Assembly: GCA_910890315.1 (NCBI GenBank)
Contig: CAJVGD010000001.1
Coordinates: forward strand, 2,527,227 to 2,591,226
DNA: 64,000 bases
Direction of reading: 5' to 3'
Source of the DNA: Serendipita indica DSM 11827
Lineage: Eukaryota > Basidiomycota > Agaricomycetes > Sebacinales > Serendipitaceae
Both the position numbers and the translations under genes were made by a program. Positions 35,837 to 48,088 of this stretch are shown here, piece by piece. Position 1 is the first letter of the stretch, and every line of letters starts with the position of its first letter. The notes beneath the pieces are model-generated. The model did no database searches. It saw nothing but the letters and a program-made list of their open reading frames with translations, and was not told where the DNA came from.

Positions 35837-36660
35837 TATTGGTGAGACCCCCTTTCCTACTCGTATTTCTCAGACGGCTTGGTAACACTTGTGCAGACTT
35901 CTTGTGACTCGACACGGACTTTTCGTACCTAGTGGCGTACACCTCTCATGGACTAGTGGTTCTCTCAAAGCCGTGTCATCGTACCGTTCTTGTCTAATAC
36001 ATTTACCTTTTGTATGCCACTGTTAGTGTTTCGTACTGTATGCAGAATGCAATATGTCTTCTTGATATCAAGCCTCCGTTGCGATAACAGTCTAGTGGCA
36101 GACAATCTCTTTGTGATTGTAGTATCGCCGTCTGGCAGTCTATGAGGCAGCGATCATACGGGTGGTCAGGAGTCAAAAAAACGCTGACATTGGAGTCGAA
36201 CTATACCACTTAAAGCGTCTACAGCTCAGCAAGAGCAACTACGAATGTCTCTGTTCTCCTGTCCCCGATACCAGCCCTCTGGGCATCGGCAGTGCTCAAA
36301 CCCGAGGTGTATACAGTACAATGACATGATACTCCCCGCGAACGAGATGAATCGGTCACCCTCTTCCGATTCTCCTCACCTGTCACCTTTTGGCATCGCC
36401 AAACTTCCCCATAGTCCTAATACCCTAGCATCTATCACAGCACCGCTCAAAGACATCAGCATCGACCTTGTTCGTATCGTTGCATTTTGGTTTCCTACAT
36501 ATCCTCTGTCGTCCAGTCATCTTGTTCTGTTGTACCCTACAGTGGCTCCAACTACCTTTCGCGACAGAGCCACTCAGGCCCAAATTGACCAATAGAGTGC
36601 TATGCAGAGAAACATAATTGATCAAATAATGCTAAAGTGGAAGATATTGATCGAAACTAT
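35837..36660. other. 3' flank of the duplicated segment
   Basis: The first 230 bp (for example cgtgtcatcgtaccg, and tgactcgacacggactttc) are alignable with the 3' flank of the intact WOPR gene at 23261-23490, so the duplication extends past the coding region. Beyond about 36075 nothing is recognised. One open frame at 36245-36595 has no domain. Confidence 0.5.
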
Positions 36661-36814
36661 TGTTGATACTAGGACGCGTGAGGTGAGAGGCAAGACCAGT
36701 AAGGTCTGGCTGTGTCATCCCGCGTCCCTAAATGCATTGAGTTACGACGTGAGCTATTACTATTGGCTAAGTCTATTTAGTGAGCGCTAAGAGTCAAAGG
36801 GTGAACCTTCGACA
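36661..36814 (-). repeat. solo copia LTR with ACTAT target-site duplication
   Basis: A single 154-bp LTR of the same family as elements A and B begins tgttgatactagg and ends ccttcgaca. The flanking pentamers actat (36656-36660) and actat (36815-36819) are a perfect target duplication, so a full element inserted here and recombined out. It has the short-variant structure with one internal motif. Confidence 0.9.
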
Positions 36815-36819
36815 ACTAT

Positions 36820-38589
36820 CTGCGAAGAAGTAGCAGATAGGTATAGGATGTAATATCAGAGGCGGAAAGGGGTAGAAAGTGGGAGGCTCTGCGCGAAAGG
36901 TTCTTGGGCAAATCCTTGGTGCAGCCCCCAGGGGGACAAATCGCCGCTGTAAGCCCTTCTCGGTGTGCTCCGAATAACGTATAAGAGTGTTTTGCTGTCA
37001 GATAAGTTCTATTGTGTAAGAATATTGTCATATTTTAACCCGGCGTCTCTTATAGGCGTCTTGGAAGTCTTAATGAACCTCAACGGAATTGGAGCTAAGG
37101 AACGCATAGGCCGACTAGAAGTGCATGTAATATTATTCTAAATCAAGTCTGAAAAAGTTTGAGGTATATAATTCGAGCCTCTGTCCTGCCGGAAGGGCCT
37201 AGTTAACCCGCCGTGTGCGGAGGTGAAGGACTGAAGCAGTCAAATGGTTACTAATAATGCATGGATGCTTGTATACGTCTGTAATTTCATCGATAGACCA
37301 CATATATGTCGCATATTTGGCCATCATGTGTTCCTAGATTACCACAAAGCCGCTACTACTCTTGGACATATGTGGAGGCCACAGCTAGAGAGCGCCTTGC
37401 CTGGAATGTCAGCTCATGTTGGACCTCATCTTGTTATTTTATATCAAATGAGAGAAATTGACATGCCACTAGTTTTGAGTGGTTCAATAGAGGTGGCAAG
37501 GGACCAAATCAACGCGGCGTCGGTGGCCAACCTTGACAAGCGGTCCCTGGGCATGCTATAGACTCTAAGGACTATTTCGCCTGGTAAATTTTGTACTATA
37601 CGCTCCGATGAATTGATGTATAGAAGCTATTTGGCCTCCTTCACTCTGTCAACGCATCCAGGACAAACAGCCCTGATAAGGCAACCTAAACTGGTGACAG
37701 CAACAACTGCTGGGAGACTTCTATTTTCCTACGTAGAAAATATCTGATGATTCTGTAATGTTTGGACACGAAGGAGAGGCACATGTCGACTCCGCGAGTG
37801 AGGAAGGGCCGTATACAAGGAGTGCGTATTATGCTGACACGTTTATCCGAGGGACGTAACTTGCAATATGTCTAGCTTATATATGTTCTAGAATACAGTG
37901 TGTGCATATTGCAAAAGCATAGGACATGTAAATGAGCATGGACCTCATAATCTCCGCTGATGGCAATTTTGCCCAACTATCCTTCGCACTCCACCTTCGC
38001 CTTGTAACCGCCGTAGTTCCATCCGTAGGCGGCCGTATGCTTTGGTCACTATACCCACTGACTCTTCACATGGCAAAGTATCTAAGAGGAATATACGCTA
38101 CATTATATCGAGGCTGCAGAAGGCTCCAGTAGCTAAACTGTTCTTTGGTGGCCATGTCGCGAAAGCTAGTTGGCGACACTGTAGTTCATTTTCTCGCTTC
38201 CTACTCCTGGACCGCCCATCAGCCCGTCACCCATAAGCAAGGAAGCGGACCAGCCTGTTGAAATAGGCATGGTAGATTGAGGGGACTAAAGCGAAGGTAT
38301 AAGCGCGTAGCCCACTCTCTCTGCGCTACTGGGCAGGGCCCAAGGGCGAGAGCCTACTCGCACTGAACTACTAACAGTGAACACATTGTCGGAGGGTGTA
38401 ACAGAATCTGTTAAAACCAATCTCCTTGTGCCGCACTCGTGGACTCCTCGGGAGCCGTCAGCAGGGAGCTGCCTAATCAGGGCTGTTTTTATCCCTTCAT
38501 GCTGCCAGCCCTCATTTGATTATAGCCACAATTGGGCAACCATTGTCATGTTAACCAGCCACCGAGATGACTGAGATGCAAATACCGAG
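36820..38589. other. AT-richer region without a recognisable gene, 1.8 kb
   Basis: Only short frames with no domain content are present (one of 105 codons at 37244-37561). No repeats shared with the rest of the window. Probably decayed sequence upstream of NLR2. Confidence 0.4.
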
Positions 38590-41500
38590 ATGGCGGCGAT
38601 GGCCGGGATTCCTATGCACCCGCGTTTGGACGCCGGGGCCAAGCGCCAGCATAGCGCTTTGGGCAAACATACGCGATCAACGTGGTATCCGCCAGCTTCG
38701 AGCATACCAACAATGCATCGCCGAAAAGCCAAAGGAAATCAGATTCCGACTCCTTCGGATTCACTGAGGGGAAATACCTCTGCTCATGACCCAGACATTG
38801 CTTACCAGCGAACACGGGATACCCTTATCGAGGTCGTCAAGCTTGTCAGGGCGGGGACCGACGCTACTTCATTTCTGGGCCCCCTCAAAGCAGTTTGCGA
38901 GATTTCCCTTCTATTCCTTGAGACAACCAGGGTACGAGATACTTCGTGTCACTGCCAAGTTGCGATCTGATTACGCCGTAGACCGTAAACGAGAACACCA
39001 AAGGGCTCAAAATACTCAGGGATAGTCTTGAAGCACACATATCCATCTTGGATGAGGGATATCTCCAGGCTGTCGAGGATGAGCGCATGGACCAAATGCC
39101 CGAAGCGCTCAAGGATTTTAATGACGCAGTGAGGGATTACATCGCGTAGGGGCCAAGATCGAGCTTTGAATGTCTGGCTGATATTTTGTAGAACTCTGAA
39201 AGGCATACTCGCCAGAATGAACGAGTTGAAGCACAGCAGAGATCAAGGCATGAATGGATTTTTCAGAAAGATCACGGATTCCAAGATGAACACAGGAAAT
39301 ATTGCAGAATACAAACAGGAAATCTTACAAGCTACGCGCGTATTCGAGGTATGAATACCATGCGAAGCCAGTTTCATATTGAGCTATTCGCAATAGGATA
39401 TGACCAAGCTCTATCAAATTCAGCTGCAAGCAGAAGGTTAGCTCGATCACATCACCTCCGACTCGTATTGATTTCCACAGTGTGGAAAGTAGCCCAACTC
39501 GGCCCGAAATCGTCCGATGGGGACTCAGCACAAGACGTGTCTACCAGGCACACGCGTATCGATTCTGCAGGAAGTTCGACATTGGCGCCTGGACCCCAAC
39601 GCGGACAAGCGCATTTTTTGGCTCTGCGACGTTGGCGGATCGGGCAAGTCCACAGTCACGTTGACGATGTGCGAGGAGTGGGATAATGCCGAAGGTGTTC
39701 TGGTTGGTCGATTCTTCTTTTCGAAGAATGCTCGACAGACATCAGAGACGGATGATTTCTGCTCCGTCATTGCGGAAGATATCGGTGCTCGAAACAAGGC
39801 AATCCTAAAGCAAATAAAGGTGATCAAAGAAGAAGATCCTCACCTTCTCATACGAGGACTGCGCCATCAGTTCACTAAACTCGTAGAAGAACCCTTGCAA
39901 CTTGCAACGACGAATATTGTCCTTGTGATTGACGCAATGGATGAGTGCAACAAGGAGATGAGGGGAGAGTTGATTAACCTACTTGTTGAGAAGCTTCCAT
40001 TGATGCCTAAACTCAAACTCTTTATAACGAGCCGGCCAGAGCCAGACATCACCGCGATACTCCAGGGTAGAGCGATTGTACGCGGAATGCATTTCAAGAT
40101 GCACGGCAAAGAGCAGCAGTCCAACTTGGATGACATTAGGGCCTACGTCGACGTCCATCTTGTCGACCTGCTTACCGAGCCTCAGCGCTCGCAGATTGTA
40201 GAACGCTCGAATGGACTTTTCATCTGGATCACGACAGCACATCTTGAGCTACAACAGGCTCAAGGTCCGGCCGCTGTTGGCACGACTCTCAAATCCCTCT
40301 TGACGCGAGGCGAGGGCGGGGATATTAACCAGGTCTATACAAACATCCTTCGTCGACTGCGACGAGAACCTTCCAGTGGTAGCATACACAAGGTTATGGG
40401 CACTATCCTAACCTTGTTCGAGCCGGTGTCAACGGAGGCTCTGGAGGAGATGACTGGGATTGCAGACTCTGAGCTAAGACTGATCTTAGGGTCGATGCAA
40501 AGTGTATTTCGGGTGAAGAGTGTGGTAGAGTTTCTACATCCGACGTTTCGAGAATACCTTCTCAGTCCATACAACGTGGATATGCCATTCGACTCGACAG
40601 CAATGCAGTCAGACTTGGCCATATCTGTCCTCACAGTGCTTCAGAAGGATCTGAAGGAGGACATTTGCGGCATTTCCGTGCCGAATGAACCATATCCAAG
40701 GAATACGGACGTCATGGATCTGGATGAACGTCTGGAACGATTATGGACAAGTTGTCCGGCACTACCTTATGCGGCAAAGTACTGGGGCTATCATGCATCC
40801 ACTGTCGTAATGGAGGAACATGTGGTCCAGCCGCTGCGAAGGTTTTTAGAAAGCCAAATTTTGTACCTCGTGGAGCTGTTAAGCTTGATGGGTCACATGC
40901 ATCTTATTCGAAATTTCGAGAGAGATTCGGCGAAGTTGTGCACACAAAGGTTGGGTGATGAAGTCGAGGTGAGCTAATGCTACATATGATATGTGTATTG
41001 ACCGTGGTAACAATAGGTATGCCGTGATATAGTTAGACTTGTACAGAGGAATCAAAAGACACTAGAGAGGAGTGCCTTGGATATCTACTTGTCAGGGCTA
41101 CTATTCCTCCCTCGAAAGTCACAACTGTGGACAATGTACCAGAGCAGGTTTTCAGATCGACTACCAAAGATCACTGGAGGACCATCAGAGCATTGGCCTT
41201 CACACCAAACTTTGAAACTGGACATAAATTCTGTCTTGTGTCTGGCCTTCTCGCCAGATGGGCGCCGTCTTGCGTCTGGATCTCGGGATCGCACTGTACG
41301 CCTGTGGGATGGGACCACCGGTGCAAGCCTTGGACGCTCGAAGACATACTGGGATTGTCTCGTGTCTGGCCTTCTCGCCAGATGGGCGCCGTCTTGCATC
41401 TGGATCCGGGGATCGCACTGTACGCCTGTGGGATGGGACCACCGGTGCAAGCCTTGGGACGCTTGGGGACACATTGATGTCTCGTGTCTGGCCTTCTCGC

Positions 41501-43074
41501 CAGACGGCGCCGTCTTGCATCTGGATCCTGGGATCGCACTGTACGCCTGTGGGATGGGACCACCGGTGCAAGCCTTGGGACGCTCGAGGACATACTGAGA
41601 TCGTCTCGTGTCTGGCCTTCTCGCCAGATGGGCGCCGTCTTGCGTCTGGATCCGGGATCACACTGTACGCCTGTGGGATGGGACCACCGGTGCAAGCCTT
41701 GCGACGCTTGAAGGACATACTGGGATTAGGTGCGTGTCTGGCCTTCTCGCCAGATGGGCTCCGTCTTGCGTCTGGATCTGGGATCACACTGTACGCCTAT
41801 GGGATGGGACCACCGGTGCAAGCCTTGCGACGCTCGAAGGACATACTGGGATTGTCCCATGTCTGGTCTTCTCGCCAGATGGGCTCTGTCTTGCGTCTGG
41901 ATCTGAGGATTGCACTGTACGCCTGTGGGATGGGACCACCGGTGCAAGCCTTGCGACGCTCAAAGGACATACCTATAATGTCTCGTGTCTGGCCTTCTCG
42001 CCAGACGGGCTCCGTCTTGCGTCTGGATCTGATGATCGCACTGTACGCCTGTGGGATTGGACCACCAGTGCAAGCCTTGCGACGCTCCAAGGACATACCA
42101 GTATTGTCTCGTGTCTGGCCTTCTCGCCGGACGGGCTCCGTCTTGCATCTGGATCCTGGGATCACACTGTACGCCTATGGGATTGGACCACCAGTGCAAG
42201 CCTTGCGACGCTCGATGGACATACCAGGATTGTCTTGTGTCTGGCCTTCTCGCCAGACGGGCTCCGTCTTGCGTCTGGATCCGGGGATTACACTGTACGC
42301 CTATGGGATGGGACCACAGGTGCAAGCCTTGCGACGCTCGAAGGACATACCAGGATTGTCTCGGGTCTGACCTTCTCGCCGGACGGACTCCGTCTTGCGT
42401 CTGGATCTGAGGATTGCACTGTACGCCTGTGGGATGGGACCACCGGTGCAAGCCTTGCGACGCTCAAAGGACATACCTATAATGTCTCGTGTCTGGCCTT
42501 CTCGCCGGACGGGCTCTGTCTTGCGTCTGGGTCTGAGGATTACACTGTACGCCTATGGGATGGGGCCACCGGTGCAAGCCTTGCGACGCTCAAAGGACAT
42601 ACCGATTATGTCTCGTGTCTGGCCTTCTCGCCAGATGGGCTCCGTCTTGCGTCTGGAGGTGGATCTGGAGATTGCACTATACGCCTATGGGACATTGCCA
42701 TTGCTTCAAGTTTGGGGCCTGCTTACACGCTCAATTCACCTTGCCCCCATTTGTCTTTCTCCCGGGATGGACACTCCTTACATCTGGATAATGAAACGGC
42801 ACTCAATGTCTCCCAGGATGGACTTCAGCCACACTCATTTCCTTGTCTGACTGTCAAGCCCAGCCTCAAGCAATTCACAGTAGCTCTTGACTACGCCAGT
42901 CAGGAGCTGTGGTCTGCTTGTTGTCCATACCGTAGATATAGGATACCTGATGAATTTTGGGTGCATTGCTCCACCAAATGCCAAGATAAAGTTGCCCTGG
43001 CCGTAGGGGATGGACGGGTCATGGTCATGATCATTGATTTTGCAAAATTTTCCGATCCATGTGCCCATCCTTAA
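38590..43074 (+). CDS. NLR2: helical N-terminal domain, NACHT and WD40 repeats
   Basis: The start ATG is at 38590 or slightly downstream (38721). The N-terminal helical domain contains LGPLKAVCEISLLFLETTR, an intron (GTACGA to GCCGTAG), TVNENTKGLKILRDSLEAHI and EALKDFNDAVRDYIA. It resembles the MLKL-like four-helix domain found on many Agaricomycete NLRs. NACHT follows: TRVSILQEVRHWRLDP, P-loop CDVGGSGKSTVTLTM (about 39630), Walker B IVLVIDAMDECNKE (about 39918-39959), ITSRPEPD, and HPTFREYLLSP. After an intron at about 40974-41017 comes a linker (QRNQKTLERSALDIYLSGLL), twelve 42-residue WD40 units and a C-terminal domain ending FAKFSDPCAHP with the TAA at 43072-43074. The NACHT part is one uninterrupted frame. 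The first five WD40 units contain several single-base slips (41.33-41.73 kb), so the gene may be inactive or mis-sequenced there. Confidence 0.8.
41230..42710 (+). repeat. 126-bp tandem repeat encoding 12 WD40 units of NLR2
   Basis: The unit codes for GHT-x2-VSCLAFSPDGLRLASGS-xD-xTVRLWDGTTGASLATL. Units 6-12 stay in one frame. Units 1-5 change frame at about 41331, 41465, 41507, 41655 and 41728, mostly by loss or gain of one G in short G runs. A thirteenth, decayed unit (LSFSRDGHSLHLDNETALNV) follows. Confidence 0.9.
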
Positions 43075-43306
43075 CCAGATTCATGATGTATTACAAATTA
43101 CGAACCTTAAGTGCAAATCTATCTGAATTCCAGATAATAACCAATGCAAATTGATGTTTAGGCTGCCTGTCTGTGGTCCTGCAAGTGTTGGCCGCTGATT
43201 GAATGCTCATGGTAGCAGTCAAGGCAATAATTGGGGTGTTCTGCCATAGCCTGATAATCCTGGTCTCATCAGCCAAATAACTGGCACTGTACCATCCCCC
43301 TTTTCT

Positions 43307-43320
43307 CCCCCCCCCCCCCC
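43307..43320. repeat. C homopolymer abutting copia element B
   Basis: A run of 14 C (43307-43320) ends exactly at the TG of the left LTR. It hides any target-site duplication on this side. Confidence 0.9.
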
Positions 43321-43483
43321 TGTTGATTCCGTTGATTCTAGGACGCGTGAGGTGAGAGGCAAGACCAGTAAGGTCCGGCAGCATCGTCCCGCGTCCCTAA
43401 ATACATTGAGTTACGACGTGAGCTATTACTATTGACTAAGTCTATTTAGTGAGCGCTAAGATTCAAAGGGTAAACCTTTAACA
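43321..43483 (-). repeat. 3' LTR of copia element B (short variant)
   Basis: It runs from tgttgattccgttgattc to aaacctttaaca, 163 bp, with one copy of the ctaggacgcgtgagg motif. Confidence 0.9.
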
Positions 43484-46400
43484 CGACCCCCTGACCCTGT
43501 GACTTTGCTCATGGACTGAGTACGGGCATGAGGGTGAGGAATCAGACCGAGCATTTTGACAAACTGTTCGAACTTGATGCGGCCTAGTGGTTTGGTGAAG
43601 ATGTCGGCAACATTGACGACTCCAGGGACATGAGCAACACAGATTTCATTATTGGCAACTCTCTCGCGAATCCAGTTGAAGCTACGGTGGACATGCTTCA
43701 TGGTGGACTGATGTTCTGGGTTCTTGGCAACTTGAATGGCAGAGGCGTTGTCAACAAATAGGGTGGATGGATAGGACGCAATGTCGTAGCCAATTTCATC
43801 AAGGAACGACCGCATCCAGATCATTTCGCACACGGTGGTGGAGGCTGTTGTATACTCCGACTCGGTTGATGATAGTGATGTATGGCGCTGGAGTCGGCTA
43901 CTCCACATTACAGCGCCACCACCAATTGACATGACAAAACCGGCTGTTGAGCGGGTATTACCAGCGTTTCCACCCAGATCGGCATCACTATGCGTCGTGA
44001 ACAGTTCGTCGGAGTTGGGTTTGAGGCCGTAGGTGAGCTTGTACTTCGTTGTTGTGCGGAGATATCGCAATACCCGTTTGAGAGCTAGCCAGTGTGCTCG
44101 TCCAGGATTCTCGCTGAACCGACAGAGCACCCCCACGGCATATGAGATGTCTGGTCGAGTGGCAGTGGCGAGGTAAATGAGCTTTCCAAGGGCCTCTCGA
44201 TAGGGTACATTCTACATTTCCAACTTCTCCTGCTCAGTTTGTGATGAATCCTTGGTCGAGAGGAGTGGCTTTTCAGCCATAGGCGTGTCGGTGCCATTAC
44301 AGTCCTGCATTTCGTAGGTTTCGAGGATCTGTTCGATGTACACAGGCTGAGAGAGGGAGATGGTATGGGGTTGGCGATCGCGCTCGAGCTTGACACCAAT
44401 TAGGAATGAGGTAGGGCCTTGGTCATGGATCTTGAAGCGTGCTTTGAGCTCATCCTTCACCATTTGAATGGCTTCGGATGACTTTGATGCAAGCAGTAAG
44501 TCATCGACATGGACTGGTACAATGATCTTCACACTGTCGCGTTCATAGATGAAGACACTGTGATCGCTTTCGAGACGTTTGAGTCCAATTTCTGATAGGA
44601 CAGTGTGTAGCTTCACAGACCAGATGCGAGGGCCTTGTTTGATTCCATAGAGACCCTTGAGGAGTTGAAGCACCCAGCTCGTGCCTTCATAGCCCTCGAA
44701 CTCGACTCCTTCTGGCTTTCTCATGTAGACTTCTGCATCAATCTCACCATTGAGAAAAGCGGTTGATATGTCTACTGACTCTAGCTCCCAGTCTTCAAGT
44801 GCTGCAAGTGCTATGATGGTGCGAAGGGCACCAAAGCGAGCTGTTGGTGCGAAGGTCTCTGTGTAGTCGATTCCCTCTCGTTGTGCGTATCCCTTGGCCA
44901 CAATGCGTCCCTTGTACTTGCTAATAGACCCGTCAGCATCACGTTTGATTTTGAATACTCAACGTGAGCCGATAGCCTTTTTGCCTTGTGGGAGTCGCAC
45001 AAGCTTCCACGTGCCGTTTTCCAGGTGAGCTCTGACCTCATCTATAGCCGCTTGGACGTACTTGTCGCCGTCAGGGCGTTTCAGATCTTCTCCTAGTGTT
45101 GTTGGCTCGCGGCTTGTAGATGTGTTTAAGGCAGCTTCGACGCCATCAGCAATGGGAATGAGGATATGATCAGGCGCTTCGAAATTCGGCTTAGGTCTCC
45201 AGCGTCGAGTCTTAGTTGACACATGAGAGATGGAATTTGAGGGTAAGAACGCTTCTTCAGCAGCTAATTGGACATTATCTTCGTCGGAGCTCTCATTTAA
45301 GTCAAGGTCCGAGTCAGATTCAGTCAAGGTGCCTGGCTGCCGTGCAATTGTGTGTCGTCAAGCTGGGAGATTTGTAGGGACCTTCTCGAAAGTAGTATGA
45401 TCAGTGAGTGCTCAAAGTTCGCGACTCAGGCTCTGTGGGCTGCGGGTTTAGATTGTGCTGGCTCTGGTGTGGGTGCAGGGACAGGCTCGTGAGCAGGCTC
45501 GTGAGGAATAGGTGCAGGTACAGGTCACCCTGCAACGCTAACCGGAGGGTGAGTATTTTGGGGTGGAATTGATGATGGAGAGGCGTTGGTTTCCTCGAGG
45601 TCTGGCAGGTGGATGTAGTCCGAGAGGTTCGGAATCGATTCCTTCACAAACGAAGTGCCTGGAAAGACTCTCTCATCGAATACAGCACTGTCGCTGTGTA
45701 TAATCTTTCGTGTCTGCGGGTTCCAGAACACCCAGCCAGGCGGTCAGATACCCACGAAGATACACTTGTCAGTGTGCGAGTCGAGGGCATTGCGCTGCGA
45801 TTTTGGAATGAAGACATAGGCAAGACATCCAAATATTCGAAGGTGATCAACACTTGGAGGTTCACCATGCCAATGTTCATACGGGGTTTTCCCATTGTGA
45901 ACTCGGGCACGGTTGAACTCGTGGACAGTGGCAAGTGCAGCAAGACCCCAAAACGATGGTGGAAGGTTTGATTCTGTAAGTTTAGTGATTGTCCCTTCTG
46001 CTATCCATCGGTTTGCTCGCTCGACTCGTCTATTCTGCTCCGGTGTTGCCACTATGGTGCGTTCTCTTGTAATACCAGCGGAGATACAGTACTGATCGAA
46101 CTCTTTGCCACTGAACTCGCCGCCTTTATCATCTCGCAAGTGTACCAAGCGCTGGTGCGTCTGATTCTCAGCGAGCTTGTGGAACTCTTGGAACGCCCTG
46201 AATGCTCCATCTTTCGAGTGTGAAGGAGTGAGAGCGTGACAAAATTAGATGCGTCATCTACCATAGCCATCCAGTACTTGGCACGGTGTGGCATAGACTC
46301 AGCATTGACTGGGCCTTTTAAATCAATAAAGACCCGGTCTAATGGAGTGGCGGCGTGAGTCGCTGGCGTTGTATGGGGTGCTCGAGTTTGCTTGCCCGCA

Positions 46401-47794
46401 ATACACGGGGCGCATATAGGGTCTGGCTTTGCATTTGAGTCCAGCTTGAGCCCGTTGACCAGATTATGGCGGATTAATATGTCGACTCCGTCCTGGTGAA
46501 AGTGACCAAGGCGGCGATGCCACAGCTCTCGGTCCAGCTTGAGTGTACTCGCGATATGTGCCTGCTCCGACGTGAGAACTCGTCCGTTGAGGTAAGCAAC
46601 GCAGTTGTCATCAATACGAGCTGTCATTCGGAGTTTAACATCAAGGTAGAACTCCATTTGTTTCGAATTAATGCGAATGTCATATCCTTCTTTGCGTGCC
46701 ATTGAGAGAACTGAGACGAGATTCGATTGTAAGTCGGGAGCAACGAGGACATTAGGGAAAGTAACGAGATCAGAACTAAAGTAACCATCTATCCACGGCT
46801 GAAACACAACGTCCCCTTCTCCAGTGGAGAAGATCCTTTCACCATTAGCCAGTTTGATCGACCTGACCAAGGGTGGAGCATGGTAAAGTAACTTTCGTCA
46901 CTTATCATTGTCCGAGTAGCCCCTGTGTCGGCGTTCAGGTCAGATCTAGCCGTAGGTGGTAAGGGGAGGGCCCTTGCATGAGCGGCATGAGCATTTGGTA
47001 CAGTAGTTGATCCGTCTGTAGTGCTGGCAACACGTGCGGCCTCTTGCTTGCGACGAGTCGCTTCAGCTTCGACCAGCACTGAGCAGCTGTATGGTTCCGT
47101 TTGCCACAATGATCGCATGTGGCACCTGGCGTGCGTTCGGCGGCCGTGGGCTATGGTCGTGAGGAGTGGCAGGTGTACTGCGATAAGCAATGGGCTGGGA
47201 AGTGGCTGCCCGGAGTGCGATGGCTGGCTGCGAGTTCCTGCGCTGCTGATTGTCCTCGTTGGCGAGAGCTGCATCTATTACATCTCGGGTGAGATTTTTC
47301 TGGCAGAGTAGTGAAGTTCGGACGTGAATCGATTCAGGCGGGATCATGCGGAGGCTCGACATCATAGCGAGGTCGTTTAGTAGTGCGTCTACATCGTAAT
47401 TTGTCGTCCATAGTGATCTAAATTGCTCCTCGAGGGCATTGGTGGCGGCTGTGATCGACGCCAAAGGCTCTCCTTCGGTCTTCGTCTTGGTGAAGAATGC
47501 CTCAAGCGCATTGAAGCGGGTTGCTGATGTCTTTGCATTGTGAATAGACTCGAGTTTATTCCACATTGCGACCGGATCCCTTTTGAGTTTGCGGATCTGG
47601 CTCATGTTGGTCTCATCGACAGTGAGTGTGATGGCTGCGGAGGCCTGTTTTGCGCGGCGTTTCCATTCGTTAGCATTATCGGCGACGTATTGTTTGAAGT
47701 TTATTTGGTATTGAAATATCCATCTATCTTTTGAACATGCGAGGTAGTTGCCCGTTGTGAGGACTGGGATCGCACTGAAATCTTTTGTAGACAT
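43484..47794 (-). pseudogene. copia gag-pol of element B, frameshifted
   Basis: Gag starts at the ATG at 47794 (MSTKDFSAIPVLTTGNYLAC). It has a UBN2-like body (LKRDPVAMWNKLESIHNAKT) and, in another frame near 47085-47125, a CCHC knuckle CDHCGKRNHTAAQC. Protease: LNADTGATRTMIS (about 46900-46940). GAG-pre-integrase: LWHRRLGHFHQDG and CAPCIAGKQ. Integrase: DLKGPVNAESM, DDKGGEFSGKEFDQYC, TPEQNRRVERANR. Reverse transcriptase: AKGYAQREGIDYTETFAPTA, VHVDDLLLASKS. RNase H: STESEYTTASTTVCEMIWMR, FVDNASAIQVAKN, NVADIFTKPLG. Breaks include a 2-bp insertion near 46217, a deletion near 45755, and TGG to TGA at 44959-44961. Copy A is intact at each of these three places. Confidence 0.9.
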
Positions 47795-47870
47795 GTTTGT
47801 GTAGCAGTGGGTGCGCGGAGGCGAGATTACTGGTAAATTTGATCCTTAGTGCAACAAGAGGCTCATAACC

Positions 47871-48081
47871 TGTTGATTCCGTTGATTCTAGGACGCGTGA
47901 GGTGAGAGGCAAGACCAGTATATAGTGTGGCAAACCTAGGACGCGTGAGGTGAGAGGCAAGACCAGTAAGGTCCGGCCGCATCGCCCCGCGTCCCTAAAT
48001 ACATTGAGTTACGACGTGAGCTATTACTATTGGCTAAGTCTATTTAGTGAGCGCTAAGAGTCAAAGGGTAAACCTTCAACA
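47871..48081 (-). repeat. 5' LTR of copia element B (long variant)
   Basis: It runs from tgttgattccgttgattc to aaaccttcaaca, 211 bp. It is 48 bp longer than the other LTR of the element because the segment ctaggacgcgtgaggtgagaggcaagaccagta is present twice, separated by tatagtgtggcaaac. Confidence 0.9.
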
Positions 48082-48088
48082 TCCCTTT

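Larger units (their letters stand above)
43321..48081 (-). mobile_element. Ty1/copia LTR retrotransposon B, full-length but inactive
   Basis: A 4.76-kb element is flanked by LTRs at 43321-43483 and 47871-48081 with TGTTGA...(T)AACA ends. Next to the right (5') LTR is aagaggctcataacc. Its complement ggttatgagcc is the primer-binding site and pairs with the anticodon arm of initiator tRNA-Met, as in Drosophila copia. Next to the left (3') LTR is a purine-rich stretch (agggtcagggggtcg on the element strand), the polypurine tract. Gag and pol are in copia order but broken by several frameshifts and at least one stop. No clear target duplication. Confidence 0.92.

Noticed and set aside
41085-42451. 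Minus-strand frames over the NLR2 repeat array
   Set aside because: Antisense shadows with the 126-bp periodicity of the WD40 units.
43321-48081. Endogenous retrovirus (gypsy/env-bearing) interpretation of element B
   Set aside because: Integrase precedes reverse transcriptase and no envelope-like frame exists, so it is a copia-order retrotransposon.
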